DNA of 63,202 nt from Symplocastrum torsivum CPER-KK1 (GTDB lineage Bacteria > Cyanobacteriota > Cyanobacteriia > Cyanobacteriales > Coleofasciculaceae). Shown in pieces: positions 9,436-17,949 of the stretch. A program made the translations under genes and the position numbers. The stretch covers positions 1-63,202 of the forward strand of contig JAHHIF010000039.1 of NCBI GenBank assembly GCA_019358875.1, read 5' to 3'. Positions within the stretch are counted from its first letter, which is position 1; every line of letters starts with the position of its first letter. The notes under the pieces were generated by a model, which was given only the letters and a program-made list of their open reading frames with translations, had not been told where the DNA came from and searched no databases.

Positions 9436-10474
9436 GATGCTGCACTCCTAGTCCTGGTAACTCATTTGGCATCAAACACCCATCCTGTACTGTTGCCCCT
9501 GTAAAAGGGTCATCCACTAAGTTTAGGTGGCTGTCTAAATCGAGATAATCTGCTAGCGGCGAAAGCTGTGCTGCGGCTGTATTAGCAAGGGTACTGTCAG
9601 AATAGCAGCCGAACATTACCTGTAAACCACACGCTCTTGCTGTATGTACCATACGCATCGCCTCGGTTAGACCTCCCGATTTCATGAGTTTGATATTAAT
9701 GCCATGTACGCGATCGGCTAGAGAAGGAATATCACGACTAGTGAAGCAGCTTTCATCAACAAAAATCGGTAAAGGCGATCGCTTATACAACTTTGGTAAT
9801 TGTGCTTCTTGCCCTGCTGCCAGTGGCTGTTCCACATGCCTTACTCCCTGACTGGCAAGCCAATCACACATTTTTACCGCCTCATCTAGACTCCAACCCC
9901 CATTTGCATCAACACTTAACTCCGCTTGGGGCGCTTCTTCTCGAATCGCTAGCAGCATCTCCTGATCAGCCGCAATTCCCTCTGGACTGCCCAGCTTGAT
10001 TTTCAGCACCCCTCCACCCGTAAAGGGCAACCAATCTCGTACTCGCTGTCTTGCCCCTTCCGGTGAATTAATCCCAACCGTTGCGGAAGTTGGCACAATC
10101 TGACGACGATTTAACCCCCACAAACGCCACAACGGCATTCCTACCCGTTTCCCTAACCAATCGTACAAGGCTAAATCAATTGCAGCCCAAGCTGCTGATG
10201 GTAACTCTGCCTCCGCCAACACCCGCTCAATCTTCTGCCGTTCCCAAGGGCTAAATTTCTCCAACATAGGGGCAATCACCTGTAGCGCCTCAAAGAGACG
10301 TTCCGTGGTTTGTCGATCTTCTCGAATGATTGAAAACGGGGATGCTTCTCCCCAACCTTCAATGCCTTCCTGTTCTACCTGCACCCACACGTTAGTTGTC
10401 TGGGAGGTTGTCCCGCGACTGATGGTTAGGGGAAATCGCTTATGTACAGTGAAGAGTTTTACGCCAATACGCAT
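9419..10474 (-). CDS. Dipeptide epimerase / N-acetyl-D-glutamate racemase-like enzyme (enolase superfamily)
   Basis: 351 residues of the muconate-lactonizing/Ala-Glu epimerase subgroup. Catalytic lysines are K158/K160 (KIKLG) and K262 (NIKLMKSGG). Metal ligands are D189 (DANGGW), E215 (VEQPL) and D240 (VDESCF). This two-lysine arrangement gives 1,1-proton transfer, i.e. epimerisation or racemisation alpha to a carboxylate. Candidate substrates are L-Ala-D/L-Glu from peptidoglycan recycling, or N-acetyl-glutamate if it pairs with the overlapping DUF1611 gene. First gene of a two-gene leftward unit; it diverges from the hli gene at 10574. Confidence 0.85.
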   Translation of the reverse strand: MRIGVKLFTVHKRFPLTISRGTTSQTTNVWVQVEQEGIEGWGEASPFSIIREDRQTTERLFEALQVIAPMLEKFSPWERQKIERVLAEAELPSAAWAAIDLALYDWLGKRVGMPLWRLWGLNRRQIVPTSATVGINSPEGARQRVRDWLPFTGGGVLKIKLGSPEGIAADQEMLLAIREEAPQAELSVDANGGWSLDEAVKMCDWLASQGVRHVEQPLAAGQEAQLPKLYKRSPLPIFVDESCFTSRDIPSLADRVHGINIKLMKSGGLTEAMRMVHTARACGLQVMFGCYSDSTLANTAAAQLSPLADYLDLDSHLNLVDDPFTGATVQDGCLMPNELPGLGVQHHASNP

Positions 10475-10522
10475 AATTTTTCTGAGTCTTGCTCTCGTTC
10501 CTTTACAAAACTTAAGTATTTT

Positions 10523-10540
10523 GTTACATTAATTTACATA
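10523..10540 (+). promoter_or_regulatory. HLR1 element (RpaB-binding direct repeat) upstream of hli
   Basis: GTTACATT-AA-TTTACATA matches the HLR1 consensus (G/T)TTACA(T/A)(T/A)-NN-repeat at every defined position, 33 bases before the hli ATG. HLR1 is the site for the response regulator RpaB in cyanobacterial high-light-response promoters, including hli genes. The match is direct; use as a repressor or activator site here is inferred. Confidence 0.8.
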
Positions 10541-10573
10541 GTTAACAATGCAAATACACCCTAGGAGAATCTT

Positions 10574-10786
10574 ATGCGTAGCAATGGAGTTATTGTGGAC
10601 GAGCAAGGCAAATTGAATAACTTTGCTGTTGAGCCAAAAATGTATGTCCAAGCCGATCCTCGTACTGGCTTTACTCCCTACGCTGAAGCCCTCAATGGAC
10701 GTTTGGCAATGATTGGGTTTATTTCACTGTTAGCGTTGGAAGCGTTTAGTGGTCAGGGATTGATTGGCTTCTTGTCCAGCCTCTAG
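10574..10786 (+). CDS. High-light-inducible protein (Hlip/Scp)
   Basis: 70 residues with a single chlorophyll-binding-like transmembrane helix. The CAB-family motif ALNGRLAMIGF carries the Glu/Asn/Arg residues that bind chlorophyll and form the dimer salt bridge. Hlips dimerise in the thylakoid membrane, bind chlorophyll and carotenoid and dissipate light energy near photosystem II assembly intermediates. A good ribosome site (AGGAGA, 6 bases from ATG) and an HLR1 box upstream support expression under light stress. Confidence 0.93.
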   Translation: MRSNGVIVDEQGKLNNFAVEPKMYVQADPRTGFTPYAEALNGRLAMIGFISLLALEAFSGQGLIGFLSSL

Positions 10787-10825
10787 TGAAAGAAGGCTCT
10801 TATGCAGGAGGCTTTTATGAATATT

Positions 10826-10845
10826 GCTTGTAAGGCAAGCTTTTT
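10826..10845 (+). terminator. Likely terminator of the hli gene
   Basis: GCTTG-TAAGG-CAAGC followed directly by five T, 40 bases after the hli stop. The stem is short (5 bp) but the U tract is well placed. Confidence 0.55.
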
Positions 10846-11058
10846 AACATTTTTCAACTGGATAGTTATTTCCGCCACACTGCACTAGATGTAGCGAAAA
10901 AAATACAATACATCTTCACCAAGTTAATCGGGTGGAGCTTGAGTCAGGTTATTATTTCCCTGACTCTATTTTTATGGCAATATCTAATCGGTTAGAGGAA
11001 ATGGGCATAGCCAATAACTAGTGACAACTAAAAACCAAAAACTTACAACTAACAACTA

Positions 11059-11604
11059 ATGCAGAGATGGAAAACTATCAACTCCAAGCTTGTCTTTGAC
11101 AACCCTTGGTGTCAAGTCAGGCAAGATGAGGTTGAGTTACCAAATGGCATCGTTCTTGATGATTATTTTGTCAATATTAGACCTGATATTGCGCTTGTAC
11201 TAGCAGTAACGCCAAAGCGAGAAATTGTCTTTGTCCGTCAGTATCGCCACGGTGTCAGTGAAATTCTTCTAGAACTTCCTGGTGGTTCATTTAACCCACA
11301 ATTAGAAGATGGCTTAACAGCGGCTCGAAGAGAATTAGAAGAAGAGACGGGTTATGTTGCTGAGCGAACAAATCTAATAGCGACTTTATACGATAATCCT
11401 GTAAAAGATACAAATAAAATTTATTTAGTTCTTGCAGAGAATGCCCAGCCTTCGGGTACACAACAACTGGATATCACAGAAGATGTTGAAATCGTATTAA
11501 TACCTGTGACAGAGGTTTTAGAAAAAATTTCAACAGGAGAAATTTGTGTCTGTGGAACAATTGCTGCTTTATTTTTAGGTTTAAACCTTCTGTCTTTTGA
11601 ATAA
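11059..11604 (+). CDS. Nudix hydrolase, ADP-ribose pyrophosphatase-like
   Basis: 181 residues. The Nudix region is residues 75-99, with the catalytic core RELEEETG at 91-98; the loop before the first Glu is about two residues longer than the textbook box. An N-terminal strand block and RQYRHGV before the box are typical of the ADP-ribose/NDP-sugar pyrophosphatase subgroup. It would cleave ADP-ribose or a related nucleoside diphosphate derivative in the cytoplasm, using Mg. Upstream lies a CAACTAA-type tandem repeat that runs into the start codon. Confidence 0.85.
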   Translation: MQRWKTINSKLVFDNPWCQVRQDEVELPNGIVLDDYFVNIRPDIALVLAVTPKREIVFVRQYRHGVSEILLELPGGSFNPQLEDGLTAARRELEEETGYVAERTNLIATLYDNPVKDTNKIYLVLAENAQPSGTQQLDITEDVEIVLIPVTEVLEKISTGEICVCGTIAALFLGLNLLSFE

Positions 11605-11665
11605 ATCTTCTTTATTTACAGAGGGTAGTAAAGAGCTTGTGTTAGCACCAAAAATATAGCAACAA

Positions 11666-11692
11666 CGCTCAAGTGGCTAAGCCACTTGAGCG
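11666..11692. repeat. Perfect palindrome, 13-bp arms, one-base loop
   Basis: CGCTCAAGTGGCT, then A, then its exact complement, 62 bases after the Nudix stop. No T-run follows. It shares the style (near-zero loop, CTCAAGT core) of the palindrome at 2879-2902. Confidence 0.55.
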
Positions 11693-11878
11693 CTGCTGGA
11701 GATTCTATTTCGATGGTATTGCCGATAAGTAAGCTGTCGAACATTTAACCTGCAAGCTGCTATTTAGCCTATTGATTGTAGGATGGGTATCCTACCATCC
11801 AGATTATACAAGTTAAATGTGCAGCAGCTTATTGAAAGTGGTATAGATAACCGCGCTTACAGGAAGTACATCAGCTAA

Positions 11879-11973
11879 TATAGCGTTTTCCATGTAACTG
11901 AGGTACACCAAGCTTTTTTATATCAAGCCTTTTGATATTGAAGTTGTACCTCACCAGATCGAGAAACGCTATA
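11879..11973. repeat. 95-base fold-back element with terminal inverted repeats (MITE-like)
   Basis: The ends read TATAGCGTTTTC and GAGAAACGCTATA. The arms continue as imperfect complements through GAGGTACA / TGTACCTC, and the centre holds ATATCAA...TTGATAT. The whole unit can fold on itself, has no ORF, and looks like a small non-autonomous element or a dispersed cyanobacterial repeat. Copy number cannot be judged from one window. Confidence 0.55.
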
Positions 11974-12275
11974 CCGATGTTCATCGTTCTACGTCCATCT
12001 CTCCACTAGGAAACAAGCTTTGTAAGAAAGAAACCGCGAAGTGAACGCACTACAGAAAACTAAGTACTGAGTACACGCTTATATAGGGTAGTGACAGGGG
12101 TATCGCGTCCGCTATCTCGGAAAAGCAAAAGAAATTCTTTTATCTCCATCGATTAGCGATGGTTTACAAACTCCATGTCATTGCTTATCTGCAATGACCT
12201 ACTTGAGAACCAACAATACTCTTTCATCATCTATGCCCTCGTGCGGCTTAGATCAATTTCCTGGTAGTTAGGAAA

Positions 12276-12653
12276 CTAGCAGTAAGCGGCGATATCTTCA
12301 CCACATTCATCAGCTAGATAGCACAAAGCACGGAAGCGCAAGGCAACCACTTCCTCATAAAGCGGATTTAGCTTGCACATCGGCGGAATGTGAAAAAGGG
12401 TATGACCTAAGAGTTTAACGTCACGCTCAAACGGACACTGCGCCGGGATCAGTTTGCAAAGGCGGTGTGCCAATTTGGGATTGCGGACTTCAACGTTGTC
12501 AAGCCACTGCCGTAGTGGCTGAAGCAGATCTAAGGTTTTCTTCGGTTGGAGGGGATTGGCAGAAATTGGCTTCTGTGAGGACACCCTTTGGGGATGAATC
12601 CAAGCCCAGGTTGTGTGAACTAGATTGGGTGTTGTATACTCCGATACATTCAT
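12276..12653 (-). CDS. Mo-dependent nitrogenase C-terminal-domain-like protein
   Basis: 125 residues from the ATG at 12653, which has a good ribosome site (AGGAAAG, 5-base spacer); an ATG at 12689 would add 12 residues without one. The C-terminal 90 residues have the Cys-containing pattern of the cyanobacterial family named after the C-terminal domain of Mo-dependent nitrogenase: LRQWLDNVEV, PAQCPFERD, HIPPMCKLNPLYE and ALCYLADECGED. Despite the name, such stand-alone proteins are common in cyanobacteria without a nif context, and none is seen here. Function unknown. Confidence 0.85.
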   Translation of the reverse strand: MNVSEYTTPNLVHTTWAWIHPQRVSSQKPISANPLQPKKTLDLLQPLRQWLDNVEVRNPKLAHRLCKLIPAQCPFERDVKLLGHTLFHIPPMCKLNPLYEEVVALRFRALCYLADECGEDIAAYC

Positions 12654-12751
12654 GATTACTTTCCTGTGTCCGGAAGAAGCGAACCGCATCGCTTGTAATT
12701 AACCTACAACTGCTTAGCTATCCACACCGGATAAATCCCGGTGAATTTTTT
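12611..12751 (+). ncRNA. Candidate small RNA antisense to the leader of the nitrogenase-C-terminal-like gene
   Basis: A promoter-like pair on the + strand (TTGTGT at 12611, 18-base spacer, TATACT at 12635) precedes a strong intrinsic terminator at 12725-12751. No + strand gene lies between them. A transcript of roughly 100 bases would start near 12647 and be complementary to the start region and 5' leader of the minus-strand gene. This is inference from two signals only. Confidence 0.3.
12725..12751 (+). terminator. Orphan intrinsic terminator
   Basis: CACCGG, a 7-base loop, CCGGTG, two A and six T. A textbook Rho-independent terminator on the + strand, but no + strand coding gene ends upstream of it; the nearest upstream gene runs the other way. 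Confidence 0.6.
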
Positions 12752-13144
12752 GGCGGGCTGCCAGGAGCAATTGGCACTTCCCAGTTGCCTAGAAGAGCGA
12801 AGCTTTGTTGTTATTACAGGTATGTCGGTTCTGTATGGTCTGACCCGTTAGTAAATTGATTGGGTCACTTCACTGCTGCAATCAGCAGCTGATCTTAAAA
12901 CAGGATTTATCAGGTACATTTAGTCAACAGCAGGAGTAAATGGGTGAAAATGCCTATTGATGGCAACGACTATGAATGTCAGGTTTATGAAAATTTTTAA
13001 AGTTGACCTGCTTGTTGATATGTTCTCTGAAACCACAAGAATAGTGCCTGAGTAATCTCACTGAACTTTGAGTAAAGTTTGGCGTAGTGGTTCAGTAACA
13101 ACACTTAACAGCATAACTGATAACGTTTGTAAACGGCATAAGTA

Positions 13145-13195
13145 AAAAGACTGGCTTTGACGCTGGAATGTTTCCCAATGTTAAGCCAGTCTTTT
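13145..13195 (-). terminator. Probable terminator of the asd-dapA-rnj unit
   Basis: AAAAGACTGGCTT pairs perfectly with AAGCCAGTCTTTT across a 25-base loop, about 120 bases past the rnj stop. Read on the minus strand it ends in a run of T. It is near-symmetric and could act in both directions. Confidence 0.5.
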
Positions 13196-13316
13196 CCGAG
13201 TTAATAAGTTGTCAGCAAGGGGCATTGCCGAGACCCTACACGGTGTTGTAGTGGGTCAGTCCTATGTGGTTAGTGATTAACAGCCCTTACTCAGATTTTG
13301 ATTACTGAATCAGTGT

Positions 13317-15074
13317 TTAGGAGGCTACCTTAGCTGTTGAGCGTCGGCGTCTACCCGTTACCTTAATGGGTGGCTCCTCCGGACTTTGCAGTAAGAAGAC
13401 TAACAAGGGGCAACTCTGAAGTTCACGTCGAGCTAAACGCTGGAGGTCACGCTCAATTTGTGTTTGCAAGCCTACCCAATCAATTTCAGCTTGTTCTCCC
13501 TCAAAGGACTTAGCAAATTCTGTCCAGCGATCGCTTAATGTCCGCTCGATCGTCTTTATCACCAACTGTTGTAACAAGGACTTCTCAACTGCCGAGACAA
13601 CCCCCCGTAGGTGAATTTCTGGCTTGGCAAGTAGTTTGCCCTCCCAATCCACAGCAGCGGCAACAGTCACGACACCGTCTTCTGCTAACTGCTGTCGTTC
13701 TTTGAGCACGCTGTCATGAACAACACCGCTTCTATCGACCAACTCAACTCCAGATGGAACTTTGCCAGTAACACCAATACTATCCGGCGTTACCGACACG
13801 ACATCACCGTTGTTGATAATCACCGTGTTTTCCGCAGGGATACCCATGTTCTGCGCCATCTTGGCGTGCTGAACCAGCATCCGATGTTCCCCGTGAACTG
13901 GAACGAAGAATTTCGGTCGAGTCAGGGCAATCATTAGCTTCTGATCTTCTTGAGAAGCGTGACCGGAAACGTGAATTCCCTTGTCGCGACCATAGACGAC
14001 ATTGGCTCCTTGTATCATCAGCTTGTCGATGGTATTCACCACAGCAATGGTGTTACCAGGAATTGGGTTAGCTGAGAATACCACCGTGTCGCCCTCACGG
14101 ACTTTAATTTGTCTGTGTTCTTGGTTAGCAATGCGCGTCATTGCCGCCATTGGTTCACCCTGAGAGCCTGTTGTGAGAATCAGTACCTTTTCTGGAGGTA
14201 GATTGCTAACAGCGTGTAACGGCTCAAACAAGTTGTCTGGGCACTTAATGTAACCAAGATTACGAGCATGGGCAATGACATTGAGCATCGAGCGACCAAC
14301 CACCGAGACAACTCGGTTGTGTTTTTGCGCCAGTTCCAGAATCATATTCACCCGGTGAACCGATGAAGCAAATGTCGTCACCAGTAATCGTCCGGGTGCT
14401 TGAGCGAAGACGCGGTCAAGATTCGGATAAACAGAGCGTTCTGAGGGTGTATGTCCTGGAACCTCAGCGTTAGTGGAATCACTCAATAGACAGAGAACAC
14501 CTTTTTCACCGTGTTCTGCCAGTCTTTGAAAATCAAAGAATTCACCATCTACTGGCGTGTGGTCAACTTTGAAGTCACCCGTATGAATCACGATACCAAC
14601 TGGCGTGTGAAGAGCAATAGTAAAGCTATCAGAGATGGAGTGAGTATTGCGAATAAATTCGGCAACGAACGAAGTGCCAATTCGCACCATTTCACGAGGT
14701 TCGACGGTCTTCAATACCGTGCGATCAGCCACACCTGCTTCTTCGAGCTTGCCTTGTAGCAATGCCATAGCTAGACGTGGACCATACGTGACAGGAATGT
14801 CGAACTGCTTTAGGTGGTAGGCAATCCCACCGATATGGTCTTCGTGTCCGTGGGTGACAATCATGCCCTTGATTTTGTCACGATTATCCCGCAGATAGGT
14901 CATATCGGGAAGGACAATGTTGACGCCATGCATTTCATCGTTGGGGAAGGCAAGTCCTGCATCTATAAGGACAATTTCGTTATTGAACTCAAAAATACAG
15001 GTGTTCTTACCGATTTCATGCAGCCCGCCGAGGGGAATAATTTTTAGGGCGGGTGTGGATTCTTTATTAGTCAT
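13317..15074 (-). CDS. rnj: Ribonuclease J
   Basis: 585 residues from the ATG at 15074, chosen because AAAGGAGG lies just before it; an ATG at 15101 would add nine residues without a ribosome site. It is a beta-CASP metallo-beta-lactamase nuclease. Zinc motif HGHEDH is at residues 75-80, then further metal-binding His/Asp blocks (NTHSISD, HTGDFKVDHTP, HVSGHAS, PVHGEHRM). RNase J degrades and matures RNA with both endo- and 5' exonuclease activity. Last gene of the asd-dapA-rnj order, which is also known from Synechocystis. Confidence 0.94.
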   Translation of the reverse strand: MTNKESTPALKIIPLGGLHEIGKNTCIFEFNNEIVLIDAGLAFPNDEMHGVNIVLPDMTYLRDNRDKIKGMIVTHGHEDHIGGIAYHLKQFDIPVTYGPRLAMALLQGKLEEAGVADRTVLKTVEPREMVRIGTSFVAEFIRNTHSISDSFTIALHTPVGIVIHTGDFKVDHTPVDGEFFDFQRLAEHGEKGVLCLLSDSTNAEVPGHTPSERSVYPNLDRVFAQAPGRLLVTTFASSVHRVNMILELAQKHNRVVSVVGRSMLNVIAHARNLGYIKCPDNLFEPLHAVSNLPPEKVLILTTGSQGEPMAAMTRIANQEHRQIKVREGDTVVFSANPIPGNTIAVVNTIDKLMIQGANVVYGRDKGIHVSGHASQEDQKLMIALTRPKFFVPVHGEHRMLVQHAKMAQNMGIPAENTVIINNGDVVSVTPDSIGVTGKVPSGVELVDRSGVVHDSVLKERQQLAEDGVVTVAAAVDWEGKLLAKPEIHLRGVVSAVEKSLLQQLVIKTIERTLSDRWTEFAKSFEGEQAEIDWVGLQTQIERDLQRLARRELQSCPLLVFLLQSPEEPPIKVTGRRRRSTAKVAS

Positions 15075-15417
15075 TTGCCTCCTTTGAGGTTGTGTTTTCA
15101 TGTGAGTAAAAGTTCCCGCTTTTGTGCGGTGGGTAAGTGTTGGGTAAGTTTAAAGAAAGCGCGGCAGCGTTGGCAAAAGCATCAGCCTTCTCAGAATCAT
15201 CAAAACCTTTTAAACCGATAATCATTCCGGCATTACGCAAAAAAGGAGATGATGGCTGAAACGTGTGCTTTATTGTTTTTTCTATCTCCTAGCTGTTAGC
15301 AACAATTAGAGAGTGCGAAACGGCTGGAAGAGGAATGATGTAGTAACTATCAAGAGTTATCCATAAGAAAGATTTGTTTGTTTTTTGGTGAAAAGTTTGT
15401 AGTAATATCTGGCTTAT
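15075..15417. other. Gap between dapA and rnj
   Basis: About 340 bases with no ORF. It may carry an internal promoter for rnj, but no clear element is seen apart from the rnj ribosome site at its left end. Confidence 0.4.
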
Positions 15418-16302
15418 TTAAAGTAGAGAAAGCTCAATCAAAACATCCTCTAAGCTTTTTGCAAGGTCATCTGGCAGTTCCGATAACGGTAGGCGAGGTG
15501 AGCCTACTTCCCAACCTTGTCGTTTCAGCGCTGCTTTGAGAGGGATGGGATTAGCTGTGCAAAAGAGAACTTGAAATAGGGGAAAAAGTTTTAAGTGGAT
15601 GTCTGTTGCTACCTTGATTTGACCAGATTGAAAGGCTTGGATCATCTGTTGAAGCTGGTTGCCGACTAGATGACTCGCAACACTGACGACACCAGTACCT
15701 CCAACAGCCAGCATCGCTAAGGTAAAGTAGTCGTCACCTGAGTAGATAGCGAACTCCGTTGGTGTCAAGCGCCGTAGTTGGCTTGCCTGGTCAAAGTTAC
15801 CCGTAGATTCTTTAAGGGCAACAATGTTCGGAATATCGGCTAAGCGGGCAACGGTCTCCGGTTGGAGATTTTGACCAGTACGACCGGGAACATTGTAGAG
15901 TATCAAGGGAAAATCAGGACAGGATTTTGCGATCGCCTGAAAATGCTGATAAAGCCCTGACTGGGGTGGCTTGTTGTAATAAGGAACGACTTGTAATGAA
16001 CCATCTAATCCTAGTTTAGCGGCTTTTTGCGTCGCTGTGATCGCTTCTTCGGTAGAATTCGACCCTGTGCCTGCAATTACCTTGGCTTTACCTGCCACCG
16101 CTTTTTGCACCACCTGAAATAACTGATACTCCTCATCCCAGCTTAGAGTCGGAGATTCACCCGTAGTGCCACAGACCACAAGAGTATCCGTGCCGTTATC
16201 AGCTAAATGAACCGCTAGCTGCTCTGCAACCTCATAATTCACGCTGCCATTTTCTGTAAATGGCGTGATCATTGCCGTCAGCACACGTCCAAAATTGCTC
16301 AC
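15418..16302 (-). CDS. dapA: 4-hydroxy-tetrahydrodipicolinate synthase
   Basis: 294 residues, normal length. It condenses pyruvate with aspartate semialdehyde, the first committed step to diaminopimelate and lysine. Family marks: VVCGTTGESPTL (pyruvate pocket), LILYNVPGRTG with the proton-relay Tyr, and the Schiff-base Lys in VALKEST. It lies 141 bases behind asd, whose product is its substrate, on the same strand. Confidence 0.96.
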   Translation of the reverse strand: MSNFGRVLTAMITPFTENGSVNYEVAEQLAVHLADNGTDTLVVCGTTGESPTLSWDEEYQLFQVVQKAVAGKAKVIAGTGSNSTEEAITATQKAAKLGLDGSLQVVPYYNKPPQSGLYQHFQAIAKSCPDFPLILYNVPGRTGQNLQPETVARLADIPNIVALKESTGNFDQASQLRRLTPTEFAIYSGDDYFTLAMLAVGGTGVVSVASHLVGNQLQQMIQAFQSGQIKVATDIHLKLFPLFQVLFCTANPIPLKAALKRQGWEVGSPRLPLSELPDDLAKSLEDVLIELSLL

Positions 16303-16443
16303 CCTCTTTTCATTCCTCCTTGGCTTTTTTGGTATTGCTGCCGTTCTTTAGAGCCTATCCGAAAAGTCATGATGGTGACACTCAACCATTTATGTTCATC
16401 TATATGCTTCTTGGGTTTCAAGTTTACTTAAATTACTTTTCAC

Positions 16444-17511
16444 TTAATAAGCAACCGTTGCCGTTGCCGCCATCGGTTTTAGCCAGTTTCGGGCAACTAG
16501 CAACTCGGCAATTTGCACCGCATTCAATGCAGCACCTTTACGAATCTGGTCTCCACAAAGCCAAAGTTCTAGACCGCAGGGATGAGAAAGGTCTTGACGA
16601 ATCCGACCTACCAGTACTTCATCACGACCTGTTGCATCAATTGGCATTGGAAAATAATTTGCCTTCCAGTCTTCCACCAGTCGAACTCCAGGAGCATTAG
16701 CTAATATTTCTCGTGCCTCTGCTACTGGCATGGGCTGCCCAAATTCTAGGTTAATCGCTTCTGAGTGAGCACGTAGTACAGGAACCCGTACACAAGTTGT
16801 GCTGATTCTTAGCTGAGGCGCATTAAAAATTTTGCGCGTCTCATTGACCATCTTCATTTCTTCCTCACAGTACCCCTGATCATTCAGGGGTGAATTGTGG
16901 GGGAAGAGGTTAAAGGCTAAAGGATAAGGAAAGCACTCTGTAGGCGGGGTTTCACCCTTTAAAATCGCCTCCGCTTGCGCTTTGACTTCCTCCATCGCCC
17001 TCATGCCAGCACCACTAGCCGATTGGTAGGTTGCCGCAACAATTCGTTGCACTGGCTGTACCTGATGTAGGGGCCAAACCGCCATTGCCATCAAAATTGT
17101 CGTGCAATTGGGATTGGCGATAATTCCTTGATGGGTTGCTGCTGCCTCAGGATTCACCTCAGGAATGACCAGAGGCACTTTTGGGTCAAGACGAAAGGCA
17201 CTGGAGTTGTCGATGACAACTGCACCCTTTTCGGCAGCTTTGGGAGCAAATGCTTTTGAGGTTGCTCCTCCAGCTGAGGCTAAGACTAAATCAACATTAT
17301 CAAACGAATGGTCTGATACCGCTTCCACTGGCAGATTTTCGCCTTGGAAGGAGATTGTACGCCCAGCAGAGCGGGGTGATGCCAAAAGCTTCAAATCGGC
17401 AAGGGGGAAGTTGCGGCTATGCAGTAATTCCAATAACTCTGTACCTACTGCACCCGTTGCTCCTAAGATGGCAACACGAATTTGAAAAGACAAATTAATT
17501 TCCTCCACCAA
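16444..17511 (-). CDS. asd: Aspartate-semialdehyde dehydrogenase
   Basis: 355 residues. It reduces aspartyl phosphate to aspartate semialdehyde with NADPH for lysine, threonine and methionine synthesis. The NADP loop is GATGAVGTELL near the N-terminus, the catalytic Cys is in NPNCTTI and the active-site His is in VLRAHSEA. First gene of the leftward asd-dapA-rnj unit and divergent from tig. Confidence 0.96.
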   Translation of the reverse strand: MVEEINLSFQIRVAILGATGAVGTELLELLHSRNFPLADLKLLASPRSAGRTISFQGENLPVEAVSDHSFDNVDLVLASAGGATSKAFAPKAAEKGAVVIDNSSAFRLDPKVPLVIPEVNPEAAATHQGIIANPNCTTILMAMAVWPLHQVQPVQRIVAATYQSASGAGMRAMEEVKAQAEAILKGETPPTECFPYPLAFNLFPHNSPLNDQGYCEEEMKMVNETRKIFNAPQLRISTTCVRVPVLRAHSEAINLEFGQPMPVAEAREILANAPGVRLVEDWKANYFPMPIDATGRDEVLVGRIRQDLSHPCGLELWLCGDQIRKGAALNAVQIAELLVARNWLKPMAATATVAY

Positions 17512-17949
17512 ATCAAATCAAGAGATACTTCCAACACTGGCTTGAAGAGCCGATAAAAGTTGTTAATTTTTTTTAAGCTTATTAGTTACTCTTCCGTGAG
17601 TTTGGACGTTTTGTTTGCCTGAGTACAGCGATATCCTAAAAAGACCTGAAATTCTGAGTTCTCGAAGGGTAGGGTATACGCTCTACGATCGCAAACGCTC
17701 GCCACGCGCTCCTAATGTACTATCATCAGATACGGAAACCACAAGGACAGCCAAGAGGGTTGTCTCCAAGGCGACCACAAGGGAAAAACTGCTAGATGCT
17801 TATACTTACTGGTTGCAAAACCTAGGATATCACGAGAGGCCTACATTCATCCCTCGAAATGCCCCTCTTAAATCAGGCATCTGTTGAATTATCCGTCCCG
17901 AATCATTGAAACGAAGAATCTATTTAAGTTGTCTGACACCAAAGCATCA
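17512..17949. other. Divergent promoter region between asd and tig
   Basis: About 440 bases that must hold both promoters. It contains a 90-codon TTG-initiated frame (17615-17887) that I do not accept as a gene. No defined operator is recognised. Confidence 0.4.

Larger units (their letters stand above)
11605..12275. other. Intergenic region with several palindromic elements
   Basis: About 670 bases with no credible ORF. It holds a perfect 13-bp-arm palindrome (11666-11692) and a 95-base fold-back element (11879-11973), both annotated separately. The rest shows nothing I recognise. Confidence 0.5.
12654..13316. other. Intergenic region between rnj and the nitrogenase-C-terminal-like gene
   Basis: About 660 bases holding the orphan terminator (12725-12751), the leader of the minus-strand gene and a long-loop hairpin that probably ends the rnj transcript (13145-13195). 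No ORF is convincing. Confidence 0.5.

Noticed and set aside
12276..12653. Evidence for nitrogen fixation
   Set aside because: The domain name refers to nitrogenase, but stand-alone copies occur in non-fixing cyanobacteria and no nif gene is in the window.
17615..17887. 90-codon frame before tig
   Set aside because: TTG start, no ribosome site, basic low-information sequence with no family resemblance; it lies in the divergent asd/tig promoter region.
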